From Celerinatantimonas yamalensis (GTDB taxonomy: Bacteria > Pseudomonadota > Gammaproteobacteria > Enterobacterales > Celerinatantimonadaceae), in NCBI RefSeq assembly GCF_046054155.1, contig NZ_JBEQCT010000002.1, forward strand, positions 558,001 to 622,000: a stretch of DNA of 64,000 nt, in the 5' to 3' direction. The position numbers and the translations under genes are program-made. Below are positions 1 through 8,644 of this stretch, one piece after another; position 1 is the stretch's first letter; every line of letters starts with the position of its first letter. Below the pieces are notes generated by a model. That model did no database searches. It was not told the origin of the DNA and saw nothing but the letters and a program-made list of their open reading frames with translations.

Positions 1-351
1 GCGCAGCGATACCTCACTGACATGCAGTGCTTTAGCAAGCGCTTGCCATTTTCGCCGTTGCTGCAAACTATGCTGATCATGAACTAACTTCGGATCAGCC
101 CAAATCGCTTCGGCAGGAACACTAACAGCTAACTCATTACCGTTTCTATCCATGATCATCCCCCGAGGTTCTCGAGTTGTCTCTGTGCGTAAAGAACGCA
201 TATTTCCCTGATCAATTAACTGCTGCGCATCCACAATTTGGATATACGCAACTCGTCCTGTAAGCGCTAAAAAAACGAGCGAAATACACCCTAATACCAC
301 AACAAAACGCCAGCGGATATATAACCGTGGTGACTTTGACTCACGCTTCAT
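1..351 (-). CDS. ftsI: FtsI (penicillin-binding protein 3), N-terminal part, cut by window edge
   Basis: Septal peptidoglycan transpeptidase of the divisome, anchored in the inner membrane. Only the first 117 codons lie in the window. A short basic cytoplasmic segment (MKRESKSPRLYIRWR) is followed by one membrane segment at about residues 15-35. The start of the PBP dimerisation domain follows, with the family motif TTREPRGMIMDRNG. The ATG at 351 overlaps the ftsL stop codon (ATGA), so translation is probably coupled to ftsL. The catalytic transpeptidase domain lies outside the window. The order mraZ-rsmH-ftsL-ftsI makes the assignment secure. Confidence 0.93.
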   Translation of the reverse strand, partial: MKRESKSPRLYIRWRFVVVLGCISLVFLALTGRVAYIQIVDAQQLIDQGNMRSLRTETTREPRGMIMDRNGNELAVSVPAEAIWADPKLVHDQHSLQQRRKWQALAKALHVSEVSLR

Positions 352-668
352 GGGGTCACCAAAATCTCATCTTTTGTTTGTGGATGAACCATCTGCAACT
401 TACTCTGTGCTAATTGCTCAATTCTGTTGTGATCATCGAGCGCATTGTCTTCGATTAACAAATGCCGCCAATCATTGTTCAACTGATCTCTCTGATCACT
501 TAACTGTGCTCGTTGCGTAATCAATAACCGCGTATTCTGCGTCACCACAACAATCGCCAGCGCAGAAACCAATGCCACAACAACCAGTCCCCACATCAAC
601 TTAAATCGCTTGAGATCATGTAAAATAATGCCAAGTAAACTAGGTTGTGCGGTGGCAATGTTCATCAC
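348..668 (-). CDS. ftsL: Cell division protein FtsL
   Basis: Small bitopic divisome protein that forms a complex with FtsB and FtsQ and helps activate FtsWI. The protein has 105-106 residues. A short cytoplasmic N-terminus is followed by one membrane helix (about residues 25-45) and a periplasmic coiled-coil stretch rich in Leu, Gln and Asp. The position between rsmH and ftsI supports the name more than sequence does, because FtsL diverges fast. Two adjacent starts exist: GTG at 668 and ATG at 665. A GGAG eight bases before the GTG favours the GTG. The start region overlaps the rsmH stop, indicating coupled translation. Confidence 0.88.
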   Translation of the reverse strand: MMNIATAQPSLLGIILHDLKRFKLMWGLVVVALVSALAIVVVTQNTRLLITQRAQLSDQRDQLNNDWRHLLIEDNALDDHNRIEQLAQSKLQMVHPQTKDEILVTP

Positions 669-1606
669 GGTAAGCGCTCCGCCACACGTAATACCGAACT
701 GCGTGAGCGACTGTTTTGTTCAATCTCTAGCGCCGACGGTTTACGAGCCTTACCTATCGCTTTGAGCGTTCGCCCTTCACTTAATTGAGCGTCGGTTAGA
801 GGCAATCCTCGCGGATATTCCTGACCTTTTTGCTGATGGCGAATAAACCGTTTGACCATTCGATCTTCAAGCGAATGAAAACTAATCACTGACAATCGAC
901 CTAGCGGTGCTAATATGTTGACTGCACCTTGCAGCGCTTGATCGATTTCATCAAGTTCACTATTAATGAAAATACGGATTGCCTGAAAACTTCGCGTCGC
1001 CGGATGCTTGTGTTTTTCTTTAACCGGCATTGCTTGGCTGATTAATTCCGCTAACTCAACCGTGCTGCTCACTGGCTGAACTTGGCGTCGTTCGATAACA
1101 GCAGTAGTGATCCGTTTAGCAAAGCGTTCTTCACCAAAGGTTTTTAAGACCCAAACTAAGTCATCAAATTCTACTGTTTCAAGCCACTGCGCTGCAGACT
1201 GTCCTTGCGTTGGGTCCATACGCATATCCAGTGGCCCATCGCGCAAAAAACTAAATCCACGTTCAGCATCATCAAGCTGCGGTGATGACACGCCTAAATC
1301 AAATAACACCCCGTTGACAAGGCCCGCCAAATTGAGCTCTCGTATATAATGCTCAATTTTAGAAAATGGTCCTTTTAACACAGTGACTCGAGGGTCATCT
1401 GCAGCCAGCTTCTCGGCGATTTGAATGGCTTGTGGGTCACGGTCAATCACTAATAACCGTCCCGCCTCTCCCAATTGAGAAAGGATCTCACGGCTGTGTC
1501 CACCTCGACCAAAAGTGCCATCAACATAAACGCCATCGGCTTGAATATTGAGTGCATCGACAGCTTCGTTCAACAGCACTGTTTTATGTATAAATTGCTC
1601 TGTCAT
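665..1606 (-). CDS. rsmH: 16S rRNA (cytosine-1402-N4)-methyltransferase RsmH
   Basis: SAM-dependent enzyme that methylates C1402 of 16S rRNA at N4. The 313-residue protein starts with MTEQFIHKTVLLNEAVDAL, the typical family N-terminus. The SAM-binding loop VDGTFGRGGHS, the LFDLGVSSPQLD motif and the VISFHSLEDRMVKRF motif are all present. An open frame extends 42 codons further upstream, but that part runs back into mraZ. The ATG at 1606 fits family length and lies one base after the mraZ stop. The 3' end overlaps ftsL, so the gene is part of the dcw transcription unit. Confidence 0.96.
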   Translation of the reverse strand: MTEQFIHKTVLLNEAVDALNIQADGVYVDGTFGRGGHSREILSQLGEAGRLLVIDRDPQAIQIAEKLAADDPRVTVLKGPFSKIEHYIRELNLAGLVNGVLFDLGVSSPQLDDAERGFSFLRDGPLDMRMDPTQGQSAAQWLETVEFDDLVWVLKTFGEERFAKRITTAVIERRQVQPVSSTVELAELISQAMPVKEKHKHPATRSFQAIRIFINSELDEIDQALQGAVNILAPLGRLSVISFHSLEDRMVKRFIRHQQKGQEYPRGLPLTDAQLSEGRTLKAIGKARKPSALEIEQNSRSRSSVLRVAERLP

Positions 1607-1607
1607 G

Positions 1608-2063
1608 TTATAAGGAAAAATCCCGCAACTGATCACTAAGAAATTCGTCTTCATCAGACGAACTGAGATCATCGGCAATCTGCATATCCCAGTTTTCCGA
1701 TGACCATATTTCAAATTTGTTAAGCTGGCCAACCAACATCACTTGCTTGTCTAAATTCGCATGTAAACGCAGAGGCGCTGAAATCAACAACCGGCCATTC
1801 TTATCCATTTGGCAATCATCAGCATATCCCAATAGCAAGCGTTGTAATCGTCGCTCAACCGGGTTCATACTCGACAATTTACGCAGTTTTTGTTCGATTG
1901 CTTCCCACTCATTCAGTGGATATAACAATAAACAATTCAATGTGATATCTACAGTGCTGACCATCATTCCTTGGCACTCTTCGAATAAATACTCACGATA
2001 ACGCATCGGCATCGTCAGCCGACCTTTGCTATCAAGATTAATTGCATTCGCGCCACGTAACAT
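1608..2063 (-). CDS. mraZ: Transcriptional regulator MraZ
   Basis: First gene of the division and cell-wall cluster. MraZ is an AbrB/SpoVT-like DNA-binding ring protein that represses its own operon in E. coli. The protein has 151 residues, the normal length. It shows two tandem MraZ repeats, each with a DxKGR-type motif: NLDSKGRLTMP near residue 9 and QMDKNGRLLIS near residue 85. The gene is one base from rsmH. Three MraZ-type GTGG repeats lie 20-45 bases upstream, which implies autoregulation. Confidence 0.96.
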   Translation of the reverse strand: MLRGANAINLDSKGRLTMPMRYREYLFEECQGMMVSTVDITLNCLLLYPLNEWEAIEQKLRKLSSMNPVERRLQRLLLGYADDCQMDKNGRLLISAPLRLHANLDKQVMLVGQLNKFEIWSSENWDMQIADDLSSSDEDEFLSDQLRDFSL

Positions 2064-2083
2064 GAGTATCTAATCCGTTAAGA

Positions 2084-2109
2084 TCCACATTGATCCACTT
2101 TTTACCACG
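2084..2109 (-). promoter_or_regulatory. MraZ operator (three GTGG repeats)
   Basis: Read on the minus strand, GTGGT, GTGGA and GTGGA occur with an exact 10-base period (the complementary CCAC is at 2105-2108, 2095-2098 and 2085-2088). This matches the known MraZ box, direct TGGG-like repeats with 5-base spacers, and it sits directly upstream of mraZ. The last base of each repeat is A or T rather than the usual G. Confidence 0.75.
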
Positions 2110-2391
2110 ATAGTAAGTTTAAGGAGCCTCATCCCCCTTTGCAAGCAACCTCTCTGCTCAAATTGTATAAATATTCGACAAGCTATATCTGTTATTCGTT
2201 AATTGATTGATAAGGAAAAAGAATTAATCATTTGGTGAAAGAGATAGATCTGACTCATAGATGCGATTATTACGATAAATAGGGGTGATTTCTGTCAAAA
2301 TTTGCAGACAATGGCAGGTGAGATCAAAAATGTCGTGTCCCTTAGCGCCTTCAGCCGTCAAATCATCGCTTAATTTTGAAAGTATATAGAC
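2110..2391. other. Intergenic region between purA terminator and the MraZ box
   Basis: AT-rich, no credible reading frame. It must contain the dcw promoter on the minus strand. A TTGACA hexamer is present on the minus strand at 2298-2293, but no good -10 lies at standard spacing, so I do not call a promoter. Confidence 0.4.
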
Positions 2392-2421
2392 AAAAAAAGC
2401 GGCTCAACTGAGCCGCTTTTT
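2392..2421 (-). terminator. Rho-independent terminator after purA
   Basis: Inverted repeat AGCGGCTC/GAGCCGCT with a 4-base loop, A-tract on the left and T-tract on the right, so it can work in both directions. It lies 17 bases beyond the purA stop codon and separates purA from the dcw cluster. Confidence 0.9.
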
Positions 2422-2437
2422 CATACAACGTCAAAAT

Positions 2438-3733
2438 TTAGGCGAACGGATGACGTAAAATAATAGTTTCTTCACGATCAGGTCCAGTTGAGATGATATC
2501 AACAGGAACATCAAGAATCGCTTCAATACGGGCAATATAAGCCAGCGCATTGGCAGGTAATTCATCGCGGCGTTTCACACCAAAAGTAGATTGGCTCCAG
2601 CCAGGCATCGTCTCGTAAACCGGTTCAACATGTTCATAACCTTCCGCCGCCATGGGTGGAATGTCGAGCACGCTACCGTCTGCCATTTTATAGCCAACGC
2701 AAATTTTAACTTCCTCTAAACCATCGAGAACATCCAATTTGGTCAGACACAAACCAGAGAGACTATTAATTTGAATTGCCCGGTGCATAGCGACAGCATC
2801 TAACCAGCCAGTGCGCCGACGGCGACCAGTTGTTGCACCAAATTCTTGACCTTTTTGACACAACATTTCGCCAACTTCATCAAACAATTCTGTTGGGAAT
2901 GGTCCTGCACCCACACGCGTGGTATATGCTTTGGTGATCCCCAACACATAGTCTAAATAACGAGGACCAAAACCACTGCCTGTTGCAACGCCACCGGCAG
3001 TCGTATTCGATGAGGTCACAAATGGGTAGGTCCCTTGATCGATATCAAGTAGCGTCCCCTGGGCACCTTCGAACATAATGCCTAAACCTTGGCGGCGAGC
3101 ACGATCGAGCAAACTTCCTACATCTTGCACCATCGAGGTTAATAAACCTGACAGCTCTTGCATACGTGCTAGTACATCATCATAACGAACTGGTTCGGCT
3201 TTATAATAATGTGTTAGCATAAAGTTATGATAACTCAGCACATCTTTAAGCTTAACGGCAAATTGCTCCATATCAAATAAGTCACCCACTCGCAGACAAC
3301 GCCGAGCGATCTTATCTTCATAAGCAGGGCCAATCCCTTTGCCGGTCGTGCCAATCGCATTTTTACCTAAAGCAGCTTCACGCGCGGCATCCAATGCAAC
3401 ATGGAATGGCAAAATCAACGGACACGCTTCACTGATGATCAAACGTTCTCGCACGGGGATACCCCGCGCTTCTAGCGTCTGCATTTCATCAACCAGGGCT
3501 TCAGGAGATAGCACCACGCCATTACCAATCACACAGGTGACGTTATCACGTAAAATACCGGATGGAATGAGATGGAGTACGGTTTTTTCACCGTTGATGA
3601 CTAGTGTATGACCCGCATTATGGCCGCCTTGAAAACGAACTACATAGGTAGCTTTATCGGTAAGCAGATCGACGACCTTCCCTTTTCCTTCGTCTCCCCA
3701 TTGAGAGCCGAGAACGACTACATTCTTTCCCAT
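2438..3733 (-). CDS. purA: Adenylosuccinate synthetase PurA
   Basis: GTP-dependent enzyme that condenses IMP and aspartate to adenylosuccinate, the first committed step to AMP. The 431 residues match the family length. The N-terminal P-loop GSQWGDEGKGKVVD is present, as are the IMP-binding HNAGHT and GTTGKGIGPAYEDK segments and the late motif TGWLDAVAMHRAIQ. It is the last gene of the minus-strand hflKC region and has its own terminator. In E. coli purA also follows hflC. A 190-base gap from hflC with a terminator in it suggests a separate promoter. Confidence 0.98.
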   Translation of the reverse strand: MGKNVVVLGSQWGDEGKGKVVDLLTDKATYVVRFQGGHNAGHTLVINGEKTVLHLIPSGILRDNVTCVIGNGVVLSPEALVDEMQTLEARGIPVRERLIISEACPLILPFHVALDAAREAALGKNAIGTTGKGIGPAYEDKIARRCLRVGDLFDMEQFAVKLKDVLSYHNFMLTHYYKAEPVRYDDVLARMQELSGLLTSMVQDVGSLLDRARRQGLGIMFEGAQGTLLDIDQGTYPFVTSSNTTAGGVATGSGFGPRYLDYVLGITKAYTTRVGAGPFPTELFDEVGEMLCQKGQEFGATTGRRRRTGWLDAVAMHRAIQINSLSGLCLTKLDVLDGLEEVKICVGYKMADGSVLDIPPMAAEGYEHVEPVYETMPGWSQSTFGVKRRDELPANALAYIARIEAILDVPVDIISTGPDREETIILRHPFA

Positions 3734-3875
3734 TTTCTAAATTCAGCGTAGTTATTAAAAATAGAGTCTATCAAATTTAGAGCGTGGATGGGAGGCGGAT
3801 TGCCCAGATATTAGACAAAAAGTACATGGATAGAATAAAACGATTAAAGCAAAAAAATTAATCTTTTTTATCAAA

Positions 3876-3902
3876 CAAAAATCCGGCTAGAAGCCGGATT
3901 TT
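3876..3902 (-). terminator. Rho-independent terminator after hflC
   Basis: Stem ATCCGGCT/AGCCGGAT with a 3-base loop, flanked by A-rich and T-rich runs, 23 bases past the hflC stop. It ends the hflX-hflK-hflC unit before purA. Confidence 0.88.
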
Positions 3903-3924
3903 ATAAAAAGGTTCTTCATACAGT

Positions 3925-4809
3925 CTATTTCTGCAATGCATCAGGACCTTGTTGAAACACCTTGAAAAAGCTGCTGTCAGGCTGAATGACCATCACATCT
4001 GAACCTGAATTAAAGCTGTGTTTATAAGCTTGTAAGCTTCGCCAAAACTCAAAGAACTTCGGTGCTTGGCTATATGCTTTAGAATAAATTGCGGCCGCTT
4101 GTGCATCCCCAGCACCGCGAATAGTTTGTGCTTCGCGTTTTGCATTAGCCAACAACACCAAAACACTGCGGTCCACATTAGCACGAATAATCTCCGCTTG
4201 CTCACGCCCTTGCGACCGATGTTCAGCCGCTACAGCATGACGTTCAGCACGCATTCGCTGGAAAATACTCGCGCTGACTTCACTGGGTAAGTTGATCTGC
4301 TTGATGCGTACATCCAATACGGTCACACCAATTTCAGATGAACTCGCTGAGCTTTTAAGCGCTTCGGCCAAAATGGCACTACGCTGACCTGACACAATTT
4401 CGTCAATGGTGCGATTACCAATTTCACTGCGCAGTCCATTACTAATTTTACGTTTCAACAGCGATTCGGCCTGATTAATACTTCCCCCAGTTGACAGCAA
4501 AAACTTACCAAAATCGGTAATTTTCCATTTCACGTAAGAGTCAATAATCAAATCTTTTTTCTCAGAGGTGAAAAAGCGGTCAGGTTGACCGTCCATCGTC
4601 TGAATACGGGCGTCTAATTTACGCACCGAATCAATGAGAGGAACTTTAACATGCAAACCTGGAGCATATACATCAGGGTCGCCTTTCGCATTACGCTTAA
4701 TTTTGCCAAACTGAATAACTAACCCTCGATATCCTTCTTGCACTTCAAATACAGAAGAATACCCCAGCAGCAACACCACAATAACGGCAATAATTGAAAA
4801 CTGTTTCAT
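3925..4809 (-). CDS. hflC: HflC, FtsH protease modulator
   Basis: Inner-membrane stomatin/prohibitin (SPFH) protein. With HflK it forms the large periplasmic cage around the FtsH protease and modulates degradation of membrane proteins. It has 294 residues, one N-terminal membrane helix (about 4-22) and then the SPFH core, starting with the family signature EVQEGYRGLVIQFGKI. A helical Ala/Arg-rich stretch follows at about residues 185-240. It begins three bases after the hflK stop, so the two subunits are co-translated. Confidence 0.96.
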   Translation of the reverse strand: MKQFSIIAVIVVLLLGYSSVFEVQEGYRGLVIQFGKIKRNAKGDPDVYAPGLHVKVPLIDSVRKLDARIQTMDGQPDRFFTSEKKDLIIDSYVKWKITDFGKFLLSTGGSINQAESLLKRKISNGLRSEIGNRTIDEIVSGQRSAILAEALKSSASSSEIGVTVLDVRIKQINLPSEVSASIFQRMRAERHAVAAEHRSQGREQAEIIRANVDRSVLVLLANAKREAQTIRGAGDAQAAAIYSKAYSQAPKFFEFWRSLQAYKHSFNSGSDVMVIQPDSSFFKVFQQGPDALQK

Positions 4810-4812
4810 CGT

Positions 4813-6003
4813 TTAATCCTTCCCATAACGATCGGTTCGAGTATCATCAGGGCGCAGTGGCGCAGTGGTGGTACTACTATTCGAGCTGCTCTGGGTTGTT
4901 GGCGTATTAGTCGACGTTGAGGTATTGGATGAACTTTTTGAGTCAACCACAGATGAGCGTTTATTCGCCTGTTCAATTAATTTATCGATGGGTAAATAAA
5001 CCATATTGTGACTATCTTTAGTATCCAAAAAGATCTTCGATGCTTTTCCGTAAATAGATTCCATGGTTTCCATATAAAGCCGTTGACGGGTCAGCTCAGG
5101 AGCCTTGCGATATTCAGGCAATAATTGATCAAACTGTGAAACATCCCCTTTAGCACGCAGCTCTACTTGTTGCTGATAGCCTTTGGCTTGTTGAATTAAG
5201 GTTTGCGCTTCACCGCGTGCTTTTGGTTGCACTTCGCGCTGATAGGCTTCCGCTTCACGGATATAACGCTGTTCGTCTTCTTGGGCTGCAATCGCATCAT
5301 CAAAGGCTTTTTTCACTTGTTCTGGCGGACGGGCTGGCAAGAAGTTTACATCAACAATCTCAACCCCCATATCGTAAGGTTTGATGATTTTTTCGATGAG
5401 TTTCCACGTTTGTTGACGGACTTTTTCACGCCCTACGGTCAGTATGTCATCCATTTTTGTGTGGCCAATAACATAACGCAGCGCACTATCGGTCGCTTGA
5501 CGCAAGCTGTCATCAGCATTCGTTACGCTGAATAAATACTTTTCAGGTTCGCTGACACGATATTGAACATCAAGCTCAACACGCACCACATTTTCACCTT
5601 CAGTAAGCATAAATCCAGATGCTGGGATCGAGCGAATCGACTCCACATCAACTGGAATCACACTATCAACAAAAGTAGGTTTCCAGTGTAATCCAGGCAG
5701 TTCTTCACTTTGGTATTGACCAAAGCGTAGCAATACGCCGCGCTGTGCCTCTTTAATGGTGTAAAAGCCACTGATCACCCAAATAATGACCAATAACGCA
5801 ACAACAACCAGAAGAATACGCGAATTAAAAGATCGACCACCCGAGCTTGTTGGACCTGATGGTTTTCCACCAAATAATCCCATCAAGCGCCGACCGATCT
5901 TCCCTAAAATTGCATCTAGATCAGGGGGCCCCTGATTCTTTTTATTATTACCCCAAGGATCACGATTACCGCTCCCCTTGTTGCCAGGCTCGTTCCAGGC
6001 CAT
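4813..6003 (-). CDS. hflK: HflK, FtsH protease modulator
   Basis: Partner of HflC in the FtsH-HflKC complex. The 396-residue protein has a Gly/Asn-rich cytoplasmic N-terminus starting MAWNEPGNKGSGNRDPWG, a membrane helix at about 68-86, and the SPFH domain with FYTIKEAQRGVLLRFGQY. The C-terminal tail is low-complexity Ser/Thr-rich (about residues 350-385), a variable region in this family. It lies 31 bases after hflX and 3 before hflC. The ATG at 6003 has a reasonable purine-rich upstream stretch. Confidence 0.96.
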   Translation of the reverse strand: MAWNEPGNKGSGNRDPWGNNKKNQGPPDLDAILGKIGRRLMGLFGGKPSGPTSSGGRSFNSRILLVVVALLVIIWVISGFYTIKEAQRGVLLRFGQYQSEELPGLHWKPTFVDSVIPVDVESIRSIPASGFMLTEGENVVRVELDVQYRVSEPEKYLFSVTNADDSLRQATDSALRYVIGHTKMDDILTVGREKVRQQTWKLIEKIIKPYDMGVEIVDVNFLPARPPEQVKKAFDDAIAAQEDEQRYIREAEAYQREVQPKARGEAQTLIQQAKGYQQQVELRAKGDVSQFDQLLPEYRKAPELTRQRLYMETMESIYGKASKIFLDTKDSHNMVYLPIDKLIEQANKRSSVVDSKSSSNTSTSTNTPTTQSSSNSSTTTAPLRPDDTRTDRYGKD

Positions 6004-6034
6004 TTGACTCTCCGCTATTTATTCTGAATTAACC

Positions 6035-7333
6035 TTAGTCTTTATCTACCGAATTCACAAAATTCGACAGCAGTTCGTGATGATGCTTACATAAACGTTG
6101 CCATTCAACTTGGGGAACCCGAATATCAATTAGCCAATTCCCCTGCTCATCCAGATTTTCCTGAGTAATGGCATCTAACTGATAAAGCTGACTGCGCAAT
6201 CTGCCAGCTGTCGGAGGCAGCTGAATATGCTCCTCGACCATGGTTCCGGCTAAGCGTTGGCTGATCGCCTCTTGTAATAACGTCAACCCGAGCCCTTGCT
6301 GAGCACTCATCCATACTCGCAGCGGTAGCCCTTGTTCATCAAAATCAATATGTGGTTCAATTCCCTCACACTGATCAATTTTATTCATGACCAATAGCTG
6401 TGCGATGTCATCAGCTTCAATCTCTTCAAGTACTAATTGTACTTGCTCGATATTGTCCGCCATCCGCTCATCACTGCAATCGATCACATGAAGCAACAAC
6501 TGTGCATCACGCGTTTCTTGTAATGTGGCTTTAAACGCGGCCACCAAATCATGTGGTAAATGCCGAATAAACCCAACCGTATCAGCTAAAATAGTGGTCC
6601 CGACATCTTCGATCTCAAAACGGCGCAACGTCGGATCGAGGGTCGCAAATAGCTGATCAGCAGCGTAAACACCTGATTGGGTTATCGCATTAAATAATGT
6701 CGATTTACCCGCGTTGGTGTATCCAACCAGAGATACCGTCGGAAGATCTGCCCGCTGACGGGCTCGGCGCCCTTGCTCACGCTGTTTACTCACCTTGTCC
6801 AAGCGAGCCAAGATAGACTTAATGCGAGCGCGTAACAATCGACGGTCCGTTTCAAGTTGAGTTTCGCCTGGACCCCGCAGGCCAATCCCCCCTTTTTGTC
6901 GTTCTAAATGCGTCCAACCTCGAACTAAGCGAGTTGAAAGATGGCTCAACTGCGCTAATTCAACTTGTAATTTCCCTTCATGCGTGCGCGCTCTTTGCGC
7001 AAAGATATCAAGGATTAAAGTCGTACGATCTAATACTCGACATTCACATAAACGCTCTAAATTACGTTCTTGCGCAGGGGATAATGCGTGGTTAAAAATC
7101 ACCACATTGGCTTGATATTGATGGACAGTTTGGGCAATTTCTTCAGCCTTGCCTTCACCAACATAATATTTAGGATGAGGTGTACTTCGGCGTCCTGTCA
7201 CAACAGCTACCGACTCTACCCCAGCTGAACTAACTAACATTTCCAGCTCTTGCAGGTCTTCTCGGTTGTCTTCACTGGAAAAGTGAATATGTACCAAGAC
7301 GGCCCGTTCACCAGCTTCATAGCGGTCAAACAA
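6035..7333 (-). CDS. hflX: Ribosome-associated GTPase HflX
   Basis: GTPase that splits or rescues stalled ribosomes, especially under heat stress. The 432 residues include the HflX N-terminal domain, the linker motif KGGIGLRGPGETQLETDRR and the GTPase domain: G1 GYTNAGKS (about 205), G3 DTVGF and G4 NKID. The reading frame starts at a TTG (7333), nine bases after a strong AAGGAG. The protein start MFDRYEAGERAVLVH matches the family, so the rare start codon looks real. A 7-bp hairpin lies between hfq and this ribosome-binding site. Confidence 0.96.
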   Translation of the reverse strand: MFDRYEAGERAVLVHIHFSSEDNREDLQELEMLVSSAGVESVAVVTGRRSTPHPKYYVGEGKAEEIAQTVHQYQANVVIFNHALSPAQERNLERLCECRVLDRTTLILDIFAQRARTHEGKLQVELAQLSHLSTRLVRGWTHLERQKGGIGLRGPGETQLETDRRLLRARIKSILARLDKVSKQREQGRRARQRADLPTVSLVGYTNAGKSTLFNAITQSGVYAADQLFATLDPTLRRFEIEDVGTTILADTVGFIRHLPHDLVAAFKATLQETRDAQLLLHVIDCSDERMADNIEQVQLVLEEIEADDIAQLLVMNKIDQCEGIEPHIDFDEQGLPLRVWMSAQQGLGLTLLQEAISQRLAGTMVEEHIQLPPTAGRLRSQLYQLDAITQENLDEQGNWLIDIRVPQVEWQRLCKHHHELLSNFVNSVDKD

Positions 7334-7352
7334 GCTTTAAAACTCCTTATCG

Positions 7353-7370
7353 GTCAGGCTTACGCCTGAC
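7353..7370 (-). other. Hairpin between hfq and hflX
   Basis: Perfect 7-bp inverted repeat GTCAGGC/GCCTGAC with a 4-base loop, without a T-tract. It sits just upstream of the hflX Shine-Dalgarno sequence. It may stabilise the hfq 3' end or tune hflX expression; there is no direct evidence for either. Confidence 0.5.
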
Positions 7371-7376
7371 ACGCAA

Positions 7377-7613
7377 TTAACTGTCGCCGTTCTCAGGTGA
7401 GTGATGCGAAACAGGTCGGGCAGGAACAACCGTTGAGATAGCATGTTTATAAACCATCTGACTCACAGTGTTCTTCAACAAAATGACAAACTGGTCAAAT
7501 GACTCAACTTGTCCTTGTAACTTAATACCGTTGACCAAATAAATTGAAACAGGAATGCGTTCCCGACGCAACGCATTCAAAAATGGGTCCTGCAATGATT
7601 GCCCCTTAGCCAT
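7377..7613 (-). CDS. hfq: RNA chaperone Hfq
   Basis: Hexameric Sm-like protein that pairs small RNAs with mRNAs. The 78 residues start with the invariant MAKGQSLQDPFLNALRRERI. Sm1 (VNGIKLQGQVESFDQF) and Sm2 (VYKHAISTVVP) are intact, including Q8, F42, Y55, K56 and H57. The C-terminal tail is short (about a dozen residues) compared with the 102-residue E. coli protein, as in several marine gammaproteobacteria. It lies between miaA and hflX, the conserved order. Confidence 0.98.
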   Translation of the reverse strand: MAKGQSLQDPFLNALRRERIPVSIYLVNGIKLQGQVESFDQFVILLKNTVSQMVYKHAISTVVPARPVSHHSPENGDS

Positions 7614-7699
7614 TGATGGTTTCCTTATTATTTTATAGTAAATTTACTTTTATAGTTTTTTAAGATCTAGTTTTAATTATATACCAGTAACTTGAGGCC

Positions 7700-8644
7700 T
7701 TATAGACGGATTTTCAAGTTTTCCGGTAATCTATTTAGAAGTTTATCAATCGCATGTAAGTCATCACTTTCAAGCCAAGTCAAATTATCCCAGCTTCGTA
7801 GCCAAGTCAGCTGACGTTTAGCTAACTGACGGGTAGCCGCAATCCCTTTAAAACGCATACTGGCAAAATCATACTCGTCATTGAGATACTGCCACATCTG
7901 ACGATAGCCAACACAGCGCATCGATGGCAGTTGTGCATTGAGCTCACCTGACGCCATTAACTTGCGGACTTCTTGCTCAAAGCCCAAATTCAGCATTACA
8001 TCAAACCGCTGCTCAATACGCTGATGTAATATACCGCGTTCACGTGGAGCAATCGCAAACTGTATCATGTTAAAGGGAAGTTCGGGCGTTTTTTGCGCAG
8101 TGAGCTCAGTTAATGTTTGGCCAGTTAAACGAAACACCTCAAGGGCCCGCATCAATCGCTGAGGATCGTTCGGATGGATTCGCTCAGCACTAATTGGGTC
8201 AACATCAAACAATTGCTGATGCAAAGCCTGCCAACCTTGTTGCTTCGCTTCTAAAGCAATCGTCGCACGCAGCGCTTGATTTGCAGTTGGCAGCGTGGAT
8301 AACCCCTCAACCAAGGCTTTAAAATAGAGCATAGAGCCCCCCACGAGCAGTGGGATTTGTTCTTGCTGATGAGCTTGTTCAATTAATATGAGCGCATCGT
8401 AGCGAAAATCGGCGGCAGAGTAACTTTGACTCGGCTCGCGAATGTCGATTAGATCATGCGGATATAAAGCCTGTTCGCTAAGCGTTGGCTTAGCCGTGCC
8501 AATATCCATACCTCGATAGATTAAGGCCGAATCGACACTAATCAAACGAATCGGTAAACGATCACAAAGCTGCATGGCCAATGCGGTCTTCCCTGAGGCA
8601 GTGGGTCCCATTAAGGTTAACACGGTAGGCGCATTTACCGTCAT
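7700..8644 (-). CDS. miaA: tRNA dimethylallyltransferase MiaA
   Basis: Transfers dimethylallyl to N6 of A37 in tRNAs that read UNN codons. The 314-residue protein has the P-loop GPTASGKTALAMQL at about residue 13 and the family motifs ISVDSALIYRGMDIGTAKP and LVGGSMLYFKALVEGL. It carries MRCVGYRQMW near residue 235. The start overlaps the mutL stop by four bases (ATGA), so expression is coupled to mutL. The downstream neighbour is hfq, as in E. coli. Confidence 0.97.
   Translation of the reverse strand: MTVNAPTVLTLMGPTASGKTALAMQLCDRLPIRLISVDSALIYRGMDIGTAKPTLSEQALYPHDLIDIREPSQSYSAADFRYDALILIEQAHQQEQIPLLVGGSMLYFKALVEGLSTLPTANQALRATIALEAKQQGWQALHQQLFDVDPISAERIHPNDPQRLMRALEVFRLTGQTLTELTAQKTPELPFNMIQFAIAPRERGILHQRIEQRFDVMLNLGFEQEVRKLMASGELNAQLPSMRCVGYRQMWQYLNDEYDFASMRFKGIAATRQLAKRQLTWLRSWDNLTWLESDDLHAIDKLLNRLPENLKIRL

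Noticed and set aside
2270..2298. Sigma-70 promoter for the dcw cluster at a minus-strand TTGACA
   Set aside because: The -35 is perfect, but no acceptable -10 occurs at 16-18 base spacing.
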